Source: VRUE01 sp963697805 (GTDB taxonomy: Bacteria; Actinomycetota; Thermoleophilia; Solirubrobacterales; 70-9). Taken from it: DNA of 64,000 nucleotides. Below, piece by piece: positions 13,301 through 21,630 of the stretch; within the stretch, counting starts at the first letter, position 1; the number at the start of each line of letters is the position of its first letter. Below the pieces are notes generated by a model. That model ran no database searches, was not told the origin of the DNA, and saw only the letters and a program-made list of their open reading frames with translations. A program made the position numbers and the translations under genes. The DNA is taken from positions 868,001 through 932,000 of the forward strand of contig CAVOPB010000002.1 in assembly GCA_963697805.1 (NCBI GenBank). Reading direction: 5' to 3'.

Positions 13301-15566
13301 CCATCGCACCCGGATCCGGGAGCTCGAGGCTCGTCATCTCACGGCCTCTAGCGCTGACAGCCTCTAGCGCCTGCTCGAAGGACAGTGCTCCCGCCGACAC
13401 CAACGCTCCGTACTCGCCGAGGCTGTGGCCCATGACGAAGTCCGGGAAAATACCGTAGGCCTCCAGCATCCGGGTGAGGGCGACGTCGACCGTGAGGACG
13501 GCCGGCTGGGTGATCTCGGTTCGCCGCAGCTGCTCCTCCGCCTCGGCAAGTGCCTCCGGGCTGTCGCGATCGGCGAAGACGAACCCGCTCAGCTCCCTGC
13601 CGTTGAGCAACGGCCTCATGACCTCGTCGGCCTCCTCGAAGACCTCGGCAACGAGCGGCTCGATTGCCCGCAACTCGGCGAGCATGTCGGCGTACTGCGA
13701 GCCCTGGCCCGGGTAGAGGAAAGCGACCTTGCCGCGCTGCGGCCCGCTTCCGCGGAAGATTCCGCGTGCCTGAAGCGCCTGCCAGACGCCGGCTTCGTTC
13801 GAGTCAAGCGCCTTCAGGGTGGCGCTGGCCTTCGCTGCCAGCTCCTCCGCGTCCCCGTAGTCGATCGCCACTCGCTCGGCTGAGCGGAGCGCCTCCGCAT
13901 CCGGCGGCGACCGAGCGGGGCAGCGCCCCGCGCGCGCCTCCTCGAGGGCGGCGCGGAGCGCTCGAGCGACGGCCGCCTCATCGGTGCCGCCCAGCACGAG
14001 GGCTCCGCGCACGGGGGCCTTCGCCCCCCGACCGTCTTTCCCGCGGGCCGCGCTCGGTCGGGGCGGCGGCGCGAGGGCGCCGGAGTCAGCGGTCGCGCCG
14101 GCATCGGCCGGAACCGAGATCGCGGCCGAACCGTTTCCGCTCAGACGCCCGGGCACGTGCTCTTCGAGCACCGCGTGATAGTTCGTGCCCCCGAAGCCGA
14201 ATGCGCTCACGCCCGCAACCCGCGGCACGTTGTCACGGGTCTCCCACGCGCGCAGCTCGGTGTTCACCGCGAACGGCGAGTCGGTCCAGTCGATGTTCGG
14301 GTTCGGCCGTTTGAAGTTGAGGCTCGGCGGCATGACCTTGTGGTGCAGCGCCAGACTGGTCTTCAGCAGCCCCGCCGCCCCCGCGGCGCCCTTGAGGTGC
14401 CCGATGTTGGACTTCACGGACCCCAGGGCGACGGATCCGGCAGGCAGGCGCGCCCCGGCGAATGCCTCCGAGAGGCTCTCGACCTCGACGACGTCGCCGA
14501 CGCGGGTCGACGTACCGTGGCCCTCGATCAATGAGCACACCTCCGGCGAGAGCCCCGACTTTCGCCAAGCGCGCTCGATCGCGAGCCTCTGGCCGACCGG
14601 GTTCGGGGCCGTGATCCCCTTGCCCTTGCCATCGCTCGATCCCGCCAAGCCGCGGATGACGGCGTACACCCGGTCGCCGTCGCGCTCAGCATCCTCGAGC
14701 CGCTTGAGCACGAACACCGCTGCGCCCTCGCCCATGACGAACCCGTCGGCACCGTCGGCGTAGGGCCGGGTGCCGGTTGCAGAAAGGGCGCCGATCGCGC
14801 AGAACTTGATGAACGTGGAGGCACCCATGTTGCGGTCGATCCCGCCCGTGATCACCGCATCGAACTCGCGCTCGATCAGCCCGTCGATCGAAGCGTCCAT
14901 TGCCGCCATCGCCGAGGCGCAGGCCGCATCGACGACGAAATTGGGCCCGCGCAGGTTGAAGAGGTTGGAGACGCGACCCGCGAGACAGTTTCCGAGCTCA
15001 CCCGGCATCGTGTCCTCGGTCACCGGCGGCAACCACTCGTCGATGTTCGAGTGGAGCTCCCGGGCGATCGCCTCGCGTGCGCTCGCGGGCAGCTCGGCGT
15101 AGCTCGGCGCCCTCGCCAGCTCGCGCTCGAGCTCGGGGAAGGCGAGGCGGATCGTCGTCAGATAGTGATGCTCGCCGGCCATCGCGTTGCCGAAGACGAC
15201 GGCGGTGCGCTCGAGGTCGAGCGGCCGCTCCGGCCAGCCATAGTCGAGCAGCGCCATCCGGGTGCAGGTGATACCCCACTTCTGCGCATCGTCCATAGCC
15301 TCCGAGACCTTGGGCGGGATGGGAAGATGCCATGCGAGGGGGTCCCACTCCCATGAGCGCACCCAGCCACCGATCTTCGAGTAGGTGCGCTCCGGAGCCT
15401 TTGGGTCCGGATCGAAGTGGAGCTCGGGGTCCCAACGATCCGAGGCGACCTCGCTGATCCCATAGTGGCCCTCGCTGACGTTGCTCCAGAAGGTCGCCGC
15501 GTCGGGCGCGTCGGGGAGGATCGCCCCCACGCCGACGATGGCGATCGCTCGGCTCGCCTCGCTCAT
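7377..15566 (-). CDS. PUFA-synthase-like iterative type I polyketide/lipid synthase (KS-AT-KS-ACPx3-KR-DH)
   Basis: A 2,729-residue megasynthase. Domain order: KS1 (~1-450; Cys in DAACASAM ~215, His in EGHGTST and NIGHLKG); AT (~650-960; GHSLGEYG ~713 and SHAFH, the malonyl-type motif); KS2 (~1,080-1,520; NAACAST ~1,256, SHET and GITGHPMG); three tandem ACPs (~1,610-1,870); KR (~2,130-2,400; TGAAGSI and YAAAND); and a C-terminal hotdog dehydratase (~2,450-2,729; DDHRIEGIPVLPGAMGIEAF). I use ATG 15566 because the ~90 codons upstream read as antisense of the dehydrogenase gene. This architecture resembles Pfa/secondary-lipid synthases. All three ACPs have Thr where Ser is expected (LGIDTVKQAE). 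The product cannot be read from the sequence. Confidence 0.93.
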   Translation of the reverse strand: MSEASRAIAIVGVGAILPDAPDAATFWSNVSEGHYGISEVASDRWDPELHFDPDPKAPERTYSKIGGWVRSWEWDPLAWHLPIPPKVSEAMDDAQKWGITCTRMALLDYGWPERPLDLERTAVVFGNAMAGEHHYLTTIRLAFPELERELARAPSYAELPASAREAIARELHSNIDEWLPPVTEDTMPGELGNCLAGRVSNLFNLRGPNFVVDAACASAMAAMDASIDGLIEREFDAVITGGIDRNMGASTFIKFCAIGALSATGTRPYADGADGFVMGEGAAVFVLKRLEDAERDGDRVYAVIRGLAGSSDGKGKGITAPNPVGQRLAIERAWRKSGLSPEVCSLIEGHGTSTRVGDVVEVESLSEAFAGARLPAGSVALGSVKSNIGHLKGAAGAAGLLKTSLALHHKVMPPSLNFKRPNPNIDWTDSPFAVNTELRAWETRDNVPRVAGVSAFGFGGTNYHAVLEEHVPGRLSGNGSAAISVPADAGATADSGALAPPPRPSAARGKDGRGAKAPVRGALVLGGTDEAAVARALRAALEEARAGRCPARSPPDAEALRSAERVAIDYGDAEELAAKASATLKALDSNEAGVWQALQARGIFRGSGPQRGKVAFLYPGQGSQYADMLAELRAIEPLVAEVFEEADEVMRPLLNGRELSGFVFADRDSPEALAEAEEQLRRTEITQPAVLTVDVALTRMLEAYGIFPDFVMGHSLGEYGALVSAGALSFEQALEAVSARGREMTSLELPDPGAMAAVMAPAQEVEEVLASSEGYLVLANINSTNQVVLGGGTEAVARAVDAFQERGHQAIPLPVSHAFHTEIVAPASEPLRAMLRRLRLSPPRIPIVANVDGEFYPTEAGVEEQVIDILGRQVASPVQFEKGLHTLFDAGARIFVETGPKRALHGFASDVLDGDEVLNLYTNHPKLGDLASFNHALCGLYAAGLGFGRERESVDGAPPAQPAPSSASRPSGESDDVDRELGRLAVDFLRRGSELLGGAAPTGGPSDPVVITGAALGLPGTEHVFDDRNIARILHGEQFIDMIPSGLRHQILDRHITRLVKSDDGSASFEAIDDVADVIKLAAREGQLDLAAEFGVNPDRVAAFGRSTQLAIGAGIDALRDAGIPLVLRYKTTTKGTQLPDRWALPTPLRDDTAVIFASAFPGLEEFASEAERFSEDRSRRERLAEVEALRQRLAGHGDSVALAEVDRHIHDLEIELEQEPYRFDRRFLFRVLSMGHSQLAELIGARGPNTQVNAACASTTQAVAIAEDWIRAGRCRRAIVVAADDATSDELLPWIGAGFLASGAAATDEVVEEAALPFDQRRHGMLLGMGAAALIVESAASARERSVTPICEVLSSVTANSAFHGTRLDVDHIGEVMESVVAQAEARGMDRGRIGEEMVFVSHETYTPARGGSAAAEIHALRRVFGAGAEKALIANTKGITGHPMGVGLEDVVAVKSLETGLVPPVPNFREVDPELGALNLSQGGSYPVNFALRLAAGFGSQVSMLLLHWTPVRDGRRRNPEELGYSYRISDHERWTDWLRTMSGQEAPELEVVQRRLRFVDRGPGAKREDRFATPAPAPTPEPAGPVPPAQAPPPTEPSIPVAGQQEVAATDEVTDRILALVAEQTGYPPDLLDLDLDLEADLGIDTVKQAEVFATIREAYGIPFDEDLKLRDYPTLNHVVAFVRERAAIPPPPPSPAAAAATDEVTDRILALVAEQTGYPPDLLDLDLDLEADLGIDTVKQAEVFATIREAYGIPFDEDLKLRDYPTLNHVVAFVRERAAIPPPPPSPAAAAATDEVTDRVLALVAEQTGYPPDLLDLDLDLEADLGIDTVKQAEVFATIREAYGIPFDEDLKLRDYPTLNHVVAFVRERAAPGAGELEPSEGAGGAEASGEQEPGRFTRRVPVPVVRPALEHCVATGVSLGAGSRVIVMPDAGGVASALATRLEKLGVEVLIANGAEDDDSFERRIEAWKDAGPVQGAFWLPALDAERPLAELDSESWAGELRSRVKLLAMTMRALSEQIGSEGTFLVAGTRLGGRHGYESRGATSAMGGAVSGFAKSLARERPEALVKVVDFAPSRKTAALAEILIEEARLDPGVVEVGYADDLRWSVGLLERPAERDPARTLGSDTAFLVTGAAGSIVAAIVADLAAASAGTFHLLDLVPEPDPADPDVRRFSDDRDGLKRDLAERIKQRGERPTPKLVEREISRIERARAALEAIEAIREAGGSAHWHQVDLTDPDQVSASVSAALRESGQVDVLLHCAGMEVSHNLVDKPQREFDLVFDVKANGWFNLLQALGEKGPDAAVVFSSIAARFGNAGQTDYAAANDLLCKSISRLRRDTGMRGVAIDWTAWAGIGMASRGSIPKVMEMAGIEMLSPAEGVPVVGRELTATGPGGEVVVAGALGVLAEDHHPTGGLDPDSASEAMTAHRWPMTGRASSFTLAEGLTVLTELDPTDQAFLDDHRIEGIPVLPGAMGIEAFAEAAAALMPGWQVVALEDIELTAPFKFYRDEPRTVELQVLPRDRGDGTLVADCRLVGSRSLPQGEQREVHFTGRAVLARELSQPPDGEVAPGEDSENRGVGSEAIYRIYFHGPAYQVLERAWRCDGTVVGLLADDLPPDHQPAGEPTQAAPRLIELCFQTAGVWELGTRGRMALPTHVDRITRFAQAGAPGTLVAIVTPREDESSIDARVVDKQGHVRVLLEGYRTIELPGALDSDALEPIRTAMR
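9949..10736 (-). repeat. Three near-identical 276-bp tandem ACP-coding units
   Basis: The units start at 9949, 10225 and 10501, an exact 276-bp (92-codon) period. Each encodes one ACP plus a Pro/Ala linker (IPPPPPSPAAAAATDEVTDR). Units 1 and 2 differ by only a few bases, including in the normally variable linker, and the third differs mainly where it joins the preceding linker. Such nucleotide identity implies recent duplication or ongoing gene conversion. Tandem ACPs are typical of PUFA synthases, where their number affects yield (established knowledge). Confidence 0.95.
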
Positions 15567-15603
15567 AGGCCGGCTTCCGGCACGGGACTGTGGCGTCGAA
15601 CTG

Positions 15604-17274
15604 TCATCCCTCGGGCTCCGACCGGCCATAGATCGCGCCCGCGACGGTGTCCATGTCGGCAAGTAGGCCCGCCTGCGCCGCCTGGATCGCGGCAAGCCCG
15701 ATTTGGGATACCAGCGCTGTCGAGTCGTCTTCCCCGACAGCCTTCGCACCGGAGATCCAGCGCACCCCCTCGGTGGCCACGTCGAGCGCGACCTCGCGGG
15801 CGTTGACCCGGGCGATCGCCGCGAGGGCATCCGCATCGAAGCGCCGCGATGCCTTCGGCGAGAGCGTGCCCGCCGCCGCCCGCGCCGCCCGCCGCACCAG
15901 GGTCGCGGCGCCCTCGACGGTCGCGACGTGCTGTCCGAGTCGTAGCAGGATGTGTTGGCTGCGGGTCAGCCGCGCGTTCCGCGCGGCCTCGAAGACCTCG
16001 GCCAGAGCGTGCAACGCGAGCGCGGTGGTCCCCGCGCCGACCTCGGGGTGCTCGGCCCCCAGCGCCTCCAGCTCGCGCGCCGCGGCGTGGAAATGATCGC
16101 CGTGCGCCTTCAAATGCTGTTGCCAGCGATCACGCGCGATCGTCATCTCCATGATCTCCGAGGTCCCCTCGTAGATCGTCGTGATGCGGACATCGCGCTT
16201 GATCTTCTCGACCATGTACTCGTGGGTGTAGCCGTAGCCCCCATGAGCCTGGATCGCTGCGTCTGCAGCGGCGTTTCCACCCTCGCTCGCCAGATACTTG
16301 GCGATTGCGCCCTCGGTGTTGAGGGATCCTGCGCCGGCGTCGATCCGCTCGGCGGCCTCCTCGATAGCCGCGCGGGCGGCCTCCAGCCGCACGGCGTGCG
16401 GAACGATCAGCTTGTGGGTGTAGCCCTGCTTCTCAGACAGCGGGCCCCCCGCCTGGATGCGTTCGGTCGAGTAGGGGATCGCGCGGTCAAGCGCTGCCCA
16501 GCCGGCTCCCAAGGCGAACGCGGCGACCATCAGTCGCGTGTAGCCGAAGATCTCCTGGGCCTGGATCAGGCCCTGTCCCTCGGCAGCGCCGATCAGGTCG
16601 GCAGCGTCGACATAGGCGTCCTCGAGGAACAGTGCGGCGGTGTTTGACAGCCGGATGCCGTGCTTGTCCTCGTGTTTGCCATGGGTGAAGCCCTCGGTGC
16701 CGCTCTCGATCACGAACCAGCTCGGGCCACCTGGCGCAAGGGCGAGGACCGAGCTGAGCTCCGCCACACCCCCGTTGGAGATCCATTGCTTCGCACCACT
16801 GAGGCGGTAGCCGACCACCGTGCCGTTCTCGGACACCGGCTCCGCCCTGGTCTTGAGCGCGGCGAGGTCGCTGCCGGCGTCGGGCTCGGTTGCGCCGTAG
16901 GCCATCAGCACTCCCTCCTCCGCAATTCGCCGCATCCAGCGCCCCTTCTGCTCGGGCGTTCCACCGACAGCGATCGGGTCGCTGCCCAGGAAGGTCGCGA
17001 GAACTGAGGTGGCGATTCCCAGATCGACGGCCGCCATCAGCTCGCAGACCCGATAGATGTCCAGCGCGCCGCCACCCATCCCCCCGTGCTCCTCGGGGAC
17101 GAAGAGCAGCTGGATTCCGAGCTCTTCTCCGCACATCCGTCGCACGACCTCCTCTGGGAACTCGTCGCGCTCATCCAGCTCGATCAGCACAGAGTCCGGC
17201 AACTCACGACGGCCGAACTCGCTGAGCGACTCGAGGGTGAAATCGAGCGTCTCGAGGTCCAATCCGGGCGGCAT
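15604..17274 (-). CDS. Acyl-CoA dehydrogenase, first gene of the lipid operon
   Basis: A 556-residue FAD-dependent acyl-CoA dehydrogenase-fold protein. It shows YGATEPDAGSDLAALKT (flavin-binding region), WISNGG, QAHGGYGYTHEYMVEKIKRD and the C-terminal IYEGTSEIMEMTIARD motif with the usual catalytic-site Glu. It is ~170 residues longer than short-chain ACADs, and the extra C-terminal helical region resembles the long ACAD subfamily. The ATG at 17274 has a GGGAG-type site upstream. It ends 37 bases before the megasynthase start on the same strand. It could desaturate the synthase product or salvage precursor acyl-CoAs; either role is inference. Confidence 0.9.
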   Translation of the reverse strand: MPPGLDLETLDFTLESLSEFGRRELPDSVLIELDERDEFPEEVVRRMCGEELGIQLLFVPEEHGGMGGGALDIYRVCELMAAVDLGIATSVLATFLGSDPIAVGGTPEQKGRWMRRIAEEGVLMAYGATEPDAGSDLAALKTRAEPVSENGTVVGYRLSGAKQWISNGGVAELSSVLALAPGGPSWFVIESGTEGFTHGKHEDKHGIRLSNTAALFLEDAYVDAADLIGAAEGQGLIQAQEIFGYTRLMVAAFALGAGWAALDRAIPYSTERIQAGGPLSEKQGYTHKLIVPHAVRLEAARAAIEEAAERIDAGAGSLNTEGAIAKYLASEGGNAAADAAIQAHGGYGYTHEYMVEKIKRDVRITTIYEGTSEIMEMTIARDRWQQHLKAHGDHFHAAARELEALGAEHPEVGAGTTALALHALAEVFEAARNARLTRSQHILLRLGQHVATVEGAATLVRRAARAAAGTLSPKASRRFDADALAAIARVNAREVALDVATEGVRWISGAKAVGEDDSTALVSQIGLAAIQAAQAGLLADMDTVAGAIYGRSEPEG

Positions 17275-17431
17275 CTCTACAGCTCCCGCTCGACCTCCCG
17301 TGACACGGAAGGAAGCCGGTCTGATCGATCGGATGCGGGCCGGTCCCTGGTATCGCGAATCTTCTTCATCCGGCTACGAACCATGACACACGGGGGGCCA
17401 TCGCGATAGGGGTGCCCCGATGCGCCGCTGC
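17275..17431 (-). promoter_or_regulatory. Probable promoter region of the lipid operon
   Basis: These 157 bases separate the GH65 stop codon from the acyl-CoA dehydrogenase start. They are the only sizeable gap upstream of the four-gene operon, so its promoter most likely lies here. I see no clear -35/-10 pair or strong operator; assignment is by position. Confidence 0.4.
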
Positions 17432-19861
17432 TCACAGTGGACGCTCCACCGAGCTGCCGGCAGCCAGCTCGATGATCTCCCCTCTGATGCCGACCCTGAT
17501 CGGATAGACGTCCGCGGGGCGCGCTGTGACCCTGATTCGATCCTTCGCAATGTCGACCTCAACGCCCCAATGCCGCCGATATCGGATCTTGAACCGCAGG
17601 TTCGTCAACTCCTCGGGGAGGACGGGGTCCAGCCACAGCACCTCTTCGCGGGTCTCTGTTCCCGGGAAGCCACGCTGGACCAGGTCCACGGTGCCGGCCA
17701 TCGCCCCGAGGTGCACGCCCTCGGACGTGGTGCCTCCCTGGAGGTCGAGCAGGTCGGTCTCGAGGGCGTCGCGGAGGAGCCTCCAGGATCGCTCGCGATC
17801 TGAGCGAGAAAGCACCCTGGCGTGAACCACTCGACTCAGGGTTGAGCCGTGTGAGGTGCGCGCCAGGTAGTAGTCAATGTTCCTCGGGATCGTGTCCCCT
17901 TCGAGCGGGTAATCCAGTCGTTCGAAGAGCATCCGGAACTCATCGCCCGACAGCAGGTAGAAGAGCATGAGAAGGTCCGCCTGCTTCGATGCCTTGTACC
18001 GATTCGTGCTGTCATCCTCGGCCTCCAGGATGCGATCGAGCCGCTCGATGTTCCCGTACGCCTTGCGATAGGCCTCCCAATCGAGCTCCTCAAGACTCTC
18101 GTAGCCCTCGAACTGGCTGATGATCCCGTCGCCGTGGAACGGGATGAAAAGCTTGTGGCTCATCTCCTCCCATTCCTCGAGCTCTTCGCCTCCCAACCCG
18201 AGCATCTGTGACAGCCCGAAGCGGCGCTGCTGGGGAAGCGCGTCGAGCACGTCCCGAATCCGCCAGAGGACCCACGCCGCCATTGCGTTCGTGTAGGCGT
18301 TGTTGTCGATTCCGGGTCGCTCCGAATCGGGGTAGGCGTCGTGGTACTCATCGGGTCCGACGACGCCGCGAATCACGTACCGGGCGCGGGCGGGATCGTA
18401 GTGAGCGATGCTTGCCCAGAAGCGGGCGATTTCGATGAACATCTCGGCGCCGTAGAGCGCCAGGAACTCGATGTCCCTGGTTGCCTGGTGGTACATCCAG
18501 ACGTTGTAGGCGATCCCGGCATTGATGTGCCGCTGCAGATGAGAGTTGTCCGGGATCCAGTGGCCGGAACGTGGGTTGAGATGGACCGTGGGGGTGAGCT
18601 CGGTGCCGTCAGAGCCGCTTTGCCAGGGGTAGGCCGCCCCCTTGTAACCGTCCCCTCGGGCGATCCAGCGGGCGGAGCCGAGCCGCCGGTACCGATAGCG
18701 GAGCAGGGCTCTGCTCAGGTCCGGGAAGCACAGGTTGAAGAAGGGGAAGACAAAGAGCTCGTCCCAAAAAACGTGTCCGCGGTATGCCTCTCCCGCCAAT
18801 CCCCGGGCCGGGATCCCCGCGTCGATCTCGGCGGTGTGCTCGGAGATGCTCCCCAGTAAGTGGAAGATATGGAGGCGCACCTCGGTCGGCACGGCGTCCT
18901 GGTCGTCGATCATCTCCAGCGAACACTGATCCCAGAGGTGCTCCCAACGGAGAACGTGCTCGGCGAGCAGCTCGGTGAAGCCGCCTAGGTTGGCCACCTC
19001 CCTATGGGCCTCTAGCCCTGGCTCGGAAACCGCCGGTTCTCGCGATGTGTACAGGGTGGCGACCTTCTCCGCAGTGATCTCCGTGCCCTCGCTGACATCT
19101 GCGTCGAGTTCGCGTCCGATCATGGCCCGCCCCTCGATCGACCGGCTTGCGGCGGCGACGGGCTCGCCATCGCGCATCAATCGCGTTCGGGCTGCCGCGG
19201 CGACCCGGATGTGGGACTGGCTGGTCTCCAACTCGACAAAGACTGTCTCGGGGTCGTCAGCCCCCGCGTCGATCGGCCGCAGGTGACGGTTGTCCAGGCC
19301 CATATAACGCGCGACGCCCTCGTTCGCCACGTCGCCGTCCAACGCCGAGCGGAAGGTCACCCTGCCGGACCAGTTGAGTGCGAGGAGCCTGGTCTCGAGC
19401 GCGAAGACGTTTGGGTTCGCCATGCTCACGAGCCGGCGCTGTGTGAGGGCGGTCTCGCGACTCTCGTCGTCCCGGAAGCGAAGCCGACGGGTCAGTACCG
19501 CGCAGCGAAGGTCGAGTTCCTGGCGATACTCGGCGAGCTCCACCTTCGAGAGGTCAAACCATTCGGAGTCCTCGATCCTGAAGGTGAGGGGAAGCCAGTT
19601 GGGCATGTTGACAATCGACTCGTCCTGCACCTTGCGACCGGCCACCTCGCTGGTCAGCCGGTTGTAGCATCCGGCCGCATACGTGCCGGGGTAGTGAATC
19701 CCGTCCGCATCATGCTCAGGCGCTGCTCCGCGGCTCGCATAACGGCCATTCCCCAGGGCGCAGATGGCCTCGCGCAGGGCCTCCTGGTCGGGATCGAAGC
19801 CTTCGTAGACCAGCGTCCAGCCACCCAGGGTTGGCGCCCCGGCGGTTGCGGTGCCGCTCAA
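17432..19861 (-). CDS. Glycoside hydrolase family 65 (disaccharide phosphorylase/hydrolase)
   Basis: An 809-residue GH65 protein of the trehalose/maltose/kojibiose phosphorylase type. The N-terminus (GWTLVYEGFDPDQEALREAI) is a beta-sandwich opening typical of the family. The central (alpha/alpha)6 barrel has WDELFVFPFFN and RGAAYPWQSGSDGTE-like blocks, and the catalytic acid is the Glu of GPDEYHD (~504). The start is TTG at 19861, overlapping the TGA of the upstream HAD gene (TTGA) behind a GGAGGAGG site, so translation is probably coupled. With a beta-phosphoglucomutase partner, the likely job is phosphorolysis to beta-glucose-1-phosphate. The glucosidic linkage and phosphorylase-versus-hydrolase choice are not decidable here. 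Confidence 0.92.
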   Translation of the reverse strand: MSGTATAGAPTLGGWTLVYEGFDPDQEALREAICALGNGRYASRGAAPEHDADGIHYPGTYAAGCYNRLTSEVAGRKVQDESIVNMPNWLPLTFRIEDSEWFDLSKVELAEYRQELDLRCAVLTRRLRFRDDESRETALTQRRLVSMANPNVFALETRLLALNWSGRVTFRSALDGDVANEGVARYMGLDNRHLRPIDAGADDPETVFVELETSQSHIRVAAAARTRLMRDGEPVAAASRSIEGRAMIGRELDADVSEGTEITAEKVATLYTSREPAVSEPGLEAHREVANLGGFTELLAEHVLRWEHLWDQCSLEMIDDQDAVPTEVRLHIFHLLGSISEHTAEIDAGIPARGLAGEAYRGHVFWDELFVFPFFNLCFPDLSRALLRYRYRRLGSARWIARGDGYKGAAYPWQSGSDGTELTPTVHLNPRSGHWIPDNSHLQRHINAGIAYNVWMYHQATRDIEFLALYGAEMFIEIARFWASIAHYDPARARYVIRGVVGPDEYHDAYPDSERPGIDNNAYTNAMAAWVLWRIRDVLDALPQQRRFGLSQMLGLGGEELEEWEEMSHKLFIPFHGDGIISQFEGYESLEELDWEAYRKAYGNIERLDRILEAEDDSTNRYKASKQADLLMLFYLLSGDEFRMLFERLDYPLEGDTIPRNIDYYLARTSHGSTLSRVVHARVLSRSDRERSWRLLRDALETDLLDLQGGTTSEGVHLGAMAGTVDLVQRGFPGTETREEVLWLDPVLPEELTNLRFKIRYRRHWGVEVDIAKDRIRVTARPADVYPIRVGIRGEIIELAAGSSVERPL

Positions 19862-20643
19862 CGGAGGCCTCCTCCCGTCTCCCCAATGCGAATATCACCA
19901 AGATCGCTGACCACGACGTCGGCTCCTCGTTCCCGCAGCGCCTTGGCATGGTCGCTGCGGTCGACGCCGACCACAAGGCCGAAGTGCCCACGACGCCCGG
20001 CCTCGACGCCGGCGAGCGCGTCCTCGACGACCGCTGTGCGCCCGGGCTGGACCCCAAGCCGGCCCGCGGCCTCGATGAAGACGGCGGGGTCGGGCTTGCC
20101 CTCAAGGCCGAGGCGATCTGCGTCTAGGCCGTCGACTCTCTCGTCGAAGAGTCCGGCAATGCCCGCCGCTTCGAGAACCTGGGCGCAGTTGCGGGACGCG
20201 GAGATGATCGCCGTTCGAGTGCCCTTCGCCCGCAGTCGATGCAGCAGCTCAATTGAGGACGGAAAGGAAGCCACGCCCTGCTCCCGCAGGAGAGTCAGGA
20301 AAAGCTCGTCCTTGCGGTTGCCCAAACCGGACACCGTTTCCGCGGCAGGGGGATCCTCAAGCTCCCCGCGGGGGAGGAAGATCTGCCGAGAATCGAGAAA
20401 CGATCCAACACCGTCGTAGCGCGGTTTGCCGTCAACGTATAGGTAGTAGTCATCGTCCACGAAAGGTCGATGATCCTCGGGCGCACGATCTGCACGATCT
20501 GCGAGGAACCGGTTGAACATGCGCTTCCAGGCGTTGGCGTGGACGGACGCTGTGTCTGTGATCACGCCGTCGAGGTCGAAGATCACAGCATCCAAATCGT
20601 CCGTCCGGATTTCTGCAAGAGCCACCTGATTGACCGCCATCAT
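19858..20643 (-). CDS. HAD hydrolase, beta-phosphoglucomutase family
   Basis: A 261-residue HAD protein with motif I FDLDGVITD (nucleophile Asp23, general acid Asp25), a cap insertion, motif II IISAS, a Lys in GKPDPAVF and motif IV VVEDALAGVEA. These match beta-phosphoglucomutase-like enzymes that convert beta-glucose-1-phosphate to glucose-6-phosphate. It is the first gene of a two-gene operon with GH65, with a 4-base overlap. The start has two adjacent Met codons, so it may be 20643 or 20640. A phosphatase role such as trehalose-phosphate phosphatase is a less likely alternative. Confidence 0.88.
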   Translation of the reverse strand: MMAVNQVALAEIRTDDLDAVIFDLDGVITDTASVHANAWKRMFNRFLADRADRAPEDHRPFVDDDYYLYVDGKPRYDGVGSFLDSRQIFLPRGELEDPPAAETVSGLGNRKDELFLTLLREQGVASFPSSIELLHRLRAKGTRTAIISASRNCAQVLEAAGIAGLFDERVDGLDADRLGLEGKPDPAVFIEAAGRLGVQPGRTAVVEDALAGVEAGRRGHFGLVVGVDRSDHAKALRERGADVVVSDLGDIRIGETGGGLR

Positions 20644-20846
20644 CCCGAGAGCTTGAGGCTTGCGCTACGCCAGAGCCTAATTCCTGCGAAGACGCGACCG
20701 AAATCAAAGGCGGACCGGTGAGCTCGAGTCATCGGCTCCGGCGGGCTGCTTGCTGATCAGCTTCGCAGACCTCGCCGGTCGCAGCATCAAGGGATTGCTG
20801 TTCGAGCTCCATAATTGTCGATGCCTATGTCAGGCGGCAATTGACG

Positions 20847-21296
20847 ATGTCCGGGCATTCCCGGCCGGCGGCCGGACCACCCTTCGAGGCTCTCGACTTC
20901 CTCTACATGCCGAGCCGTGACGTGGAGCGCGACCTCGCCTTCTTCACCGAGGTGATTGGCGGCGTTGTGGTCTTCGCAATCGAAGCTTCTGGGGCCCGCG
21001 TCGCCCAGATGCAGTTGAGCGAGAGGTCGCCGCGCCTCCTCCTGGCCGATCACCTTGAAGGGCGGGCGCCGGTTCTCGTCTACCGAGTGGGCGACCTCGA
21101 TTCAACGCTCGCCGAGCTCGAGCGGCGCGGTCTAGAACTGGAGGGGCAATTCGCCATCCCCCACGGACCATGCGCTGCGGTGCGTTCCCCTGGTGGGCAC
21201 CGCCTCGCCCTCTACGAGCTGACACGCCCCCAAGCCGACGAGCATCTCGCCGGCCGGCACGACTTCGGGCCAGGCCGGACAGGCTCCGCTACCTAG
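20847..21296 (+). CDS. VOC (glyoxalase/bleomycin resistance) family protein
   Basis: A 149-residue single-domain VOC protein: FLYMPSRDVERDLAFFTEVI at the N-terminus, a mid metal-site-like strand AQMQLSERSPRLLLADH, and the closing block GPCAAVRSPGGHRLALYEL with a likely metal ligand in LALYE. I start at ATG 20847; an in-frame TTG lies two codons upstream. The ~200 bases between this gene and the divergent HAD gene hold both promoters but no motif I can name. Substrate unknown. Confidence 0.75.
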   Translation: MSGHSRPAAGPPFEALDFLYMPSRDVERDLAFFTEVIGGVVVFAIEASGARVAQMQLSERSPRLLLADHLEGRAPVLVYRVGDLDSTLAELERRGLELEGQFAIPHGPCAAVRSPGGHRLALYELTRPQADEHLAGRHDFGPGRTGSAT

Positions 21297-21630
21297 TAGC
21301 AACTCGGTTCTCAGCGACCCCAGTGTCCCAGATCCGTGGTACCAAACTGAGCGACTCCCGCGCAGCTACCGCCGCCTGCTCGGCCTGGCCGAACGCCACC
21401 ACGGCCCACCGCCACCCGGGCGCCGCTTCCCGCCCTCGATGTGGTTGCTGGTCCTCGCGCTCTGCGTGGCCCGAACGCCCGACGTGGCGCTGCCCGAACG
21501 CCCCGCGTAGCAGCGGAGCGACGTCGGCTGTCAGGGCGCAAAGGTGCAGTGCGGTTGCGGGGCTCGACCAGGAGACCTCACGAGCACTCCCGCCCCGCGG
21601 CGCTGCACACACGAGCGGACAACCCGACAA
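21297..21630. other. Gene-poor stretch with one start-less protein-like frame
   Basis: No convincing gene lies between the VOC stop and the leader-like element. One plus-strand frame, ending at a TAG near 21509, reads as plausible protein (DPWYQTERLPRSYRRLLGLA, then a hydrophobic MWLLVLALCVA). It has no ATG, GTG or TTG before the internal Met, and it sits one frame off the end of the VOC gene. It may be a remnant of a small membrane protein. Confidence 0.3.

Noticed and set aside
15567..15836. N-terminal extension of the megasynthase
   Set aside because: It is antisense to the dehydrogenase C-terminus. The KS domain starts properly at ATG 15566.
21300..21509. Protein-like plus-strand frame ending VALPERPA
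   Set aside because: There is no start codon before an internal Met and no ribosome site. Kept only as a possible remnant.
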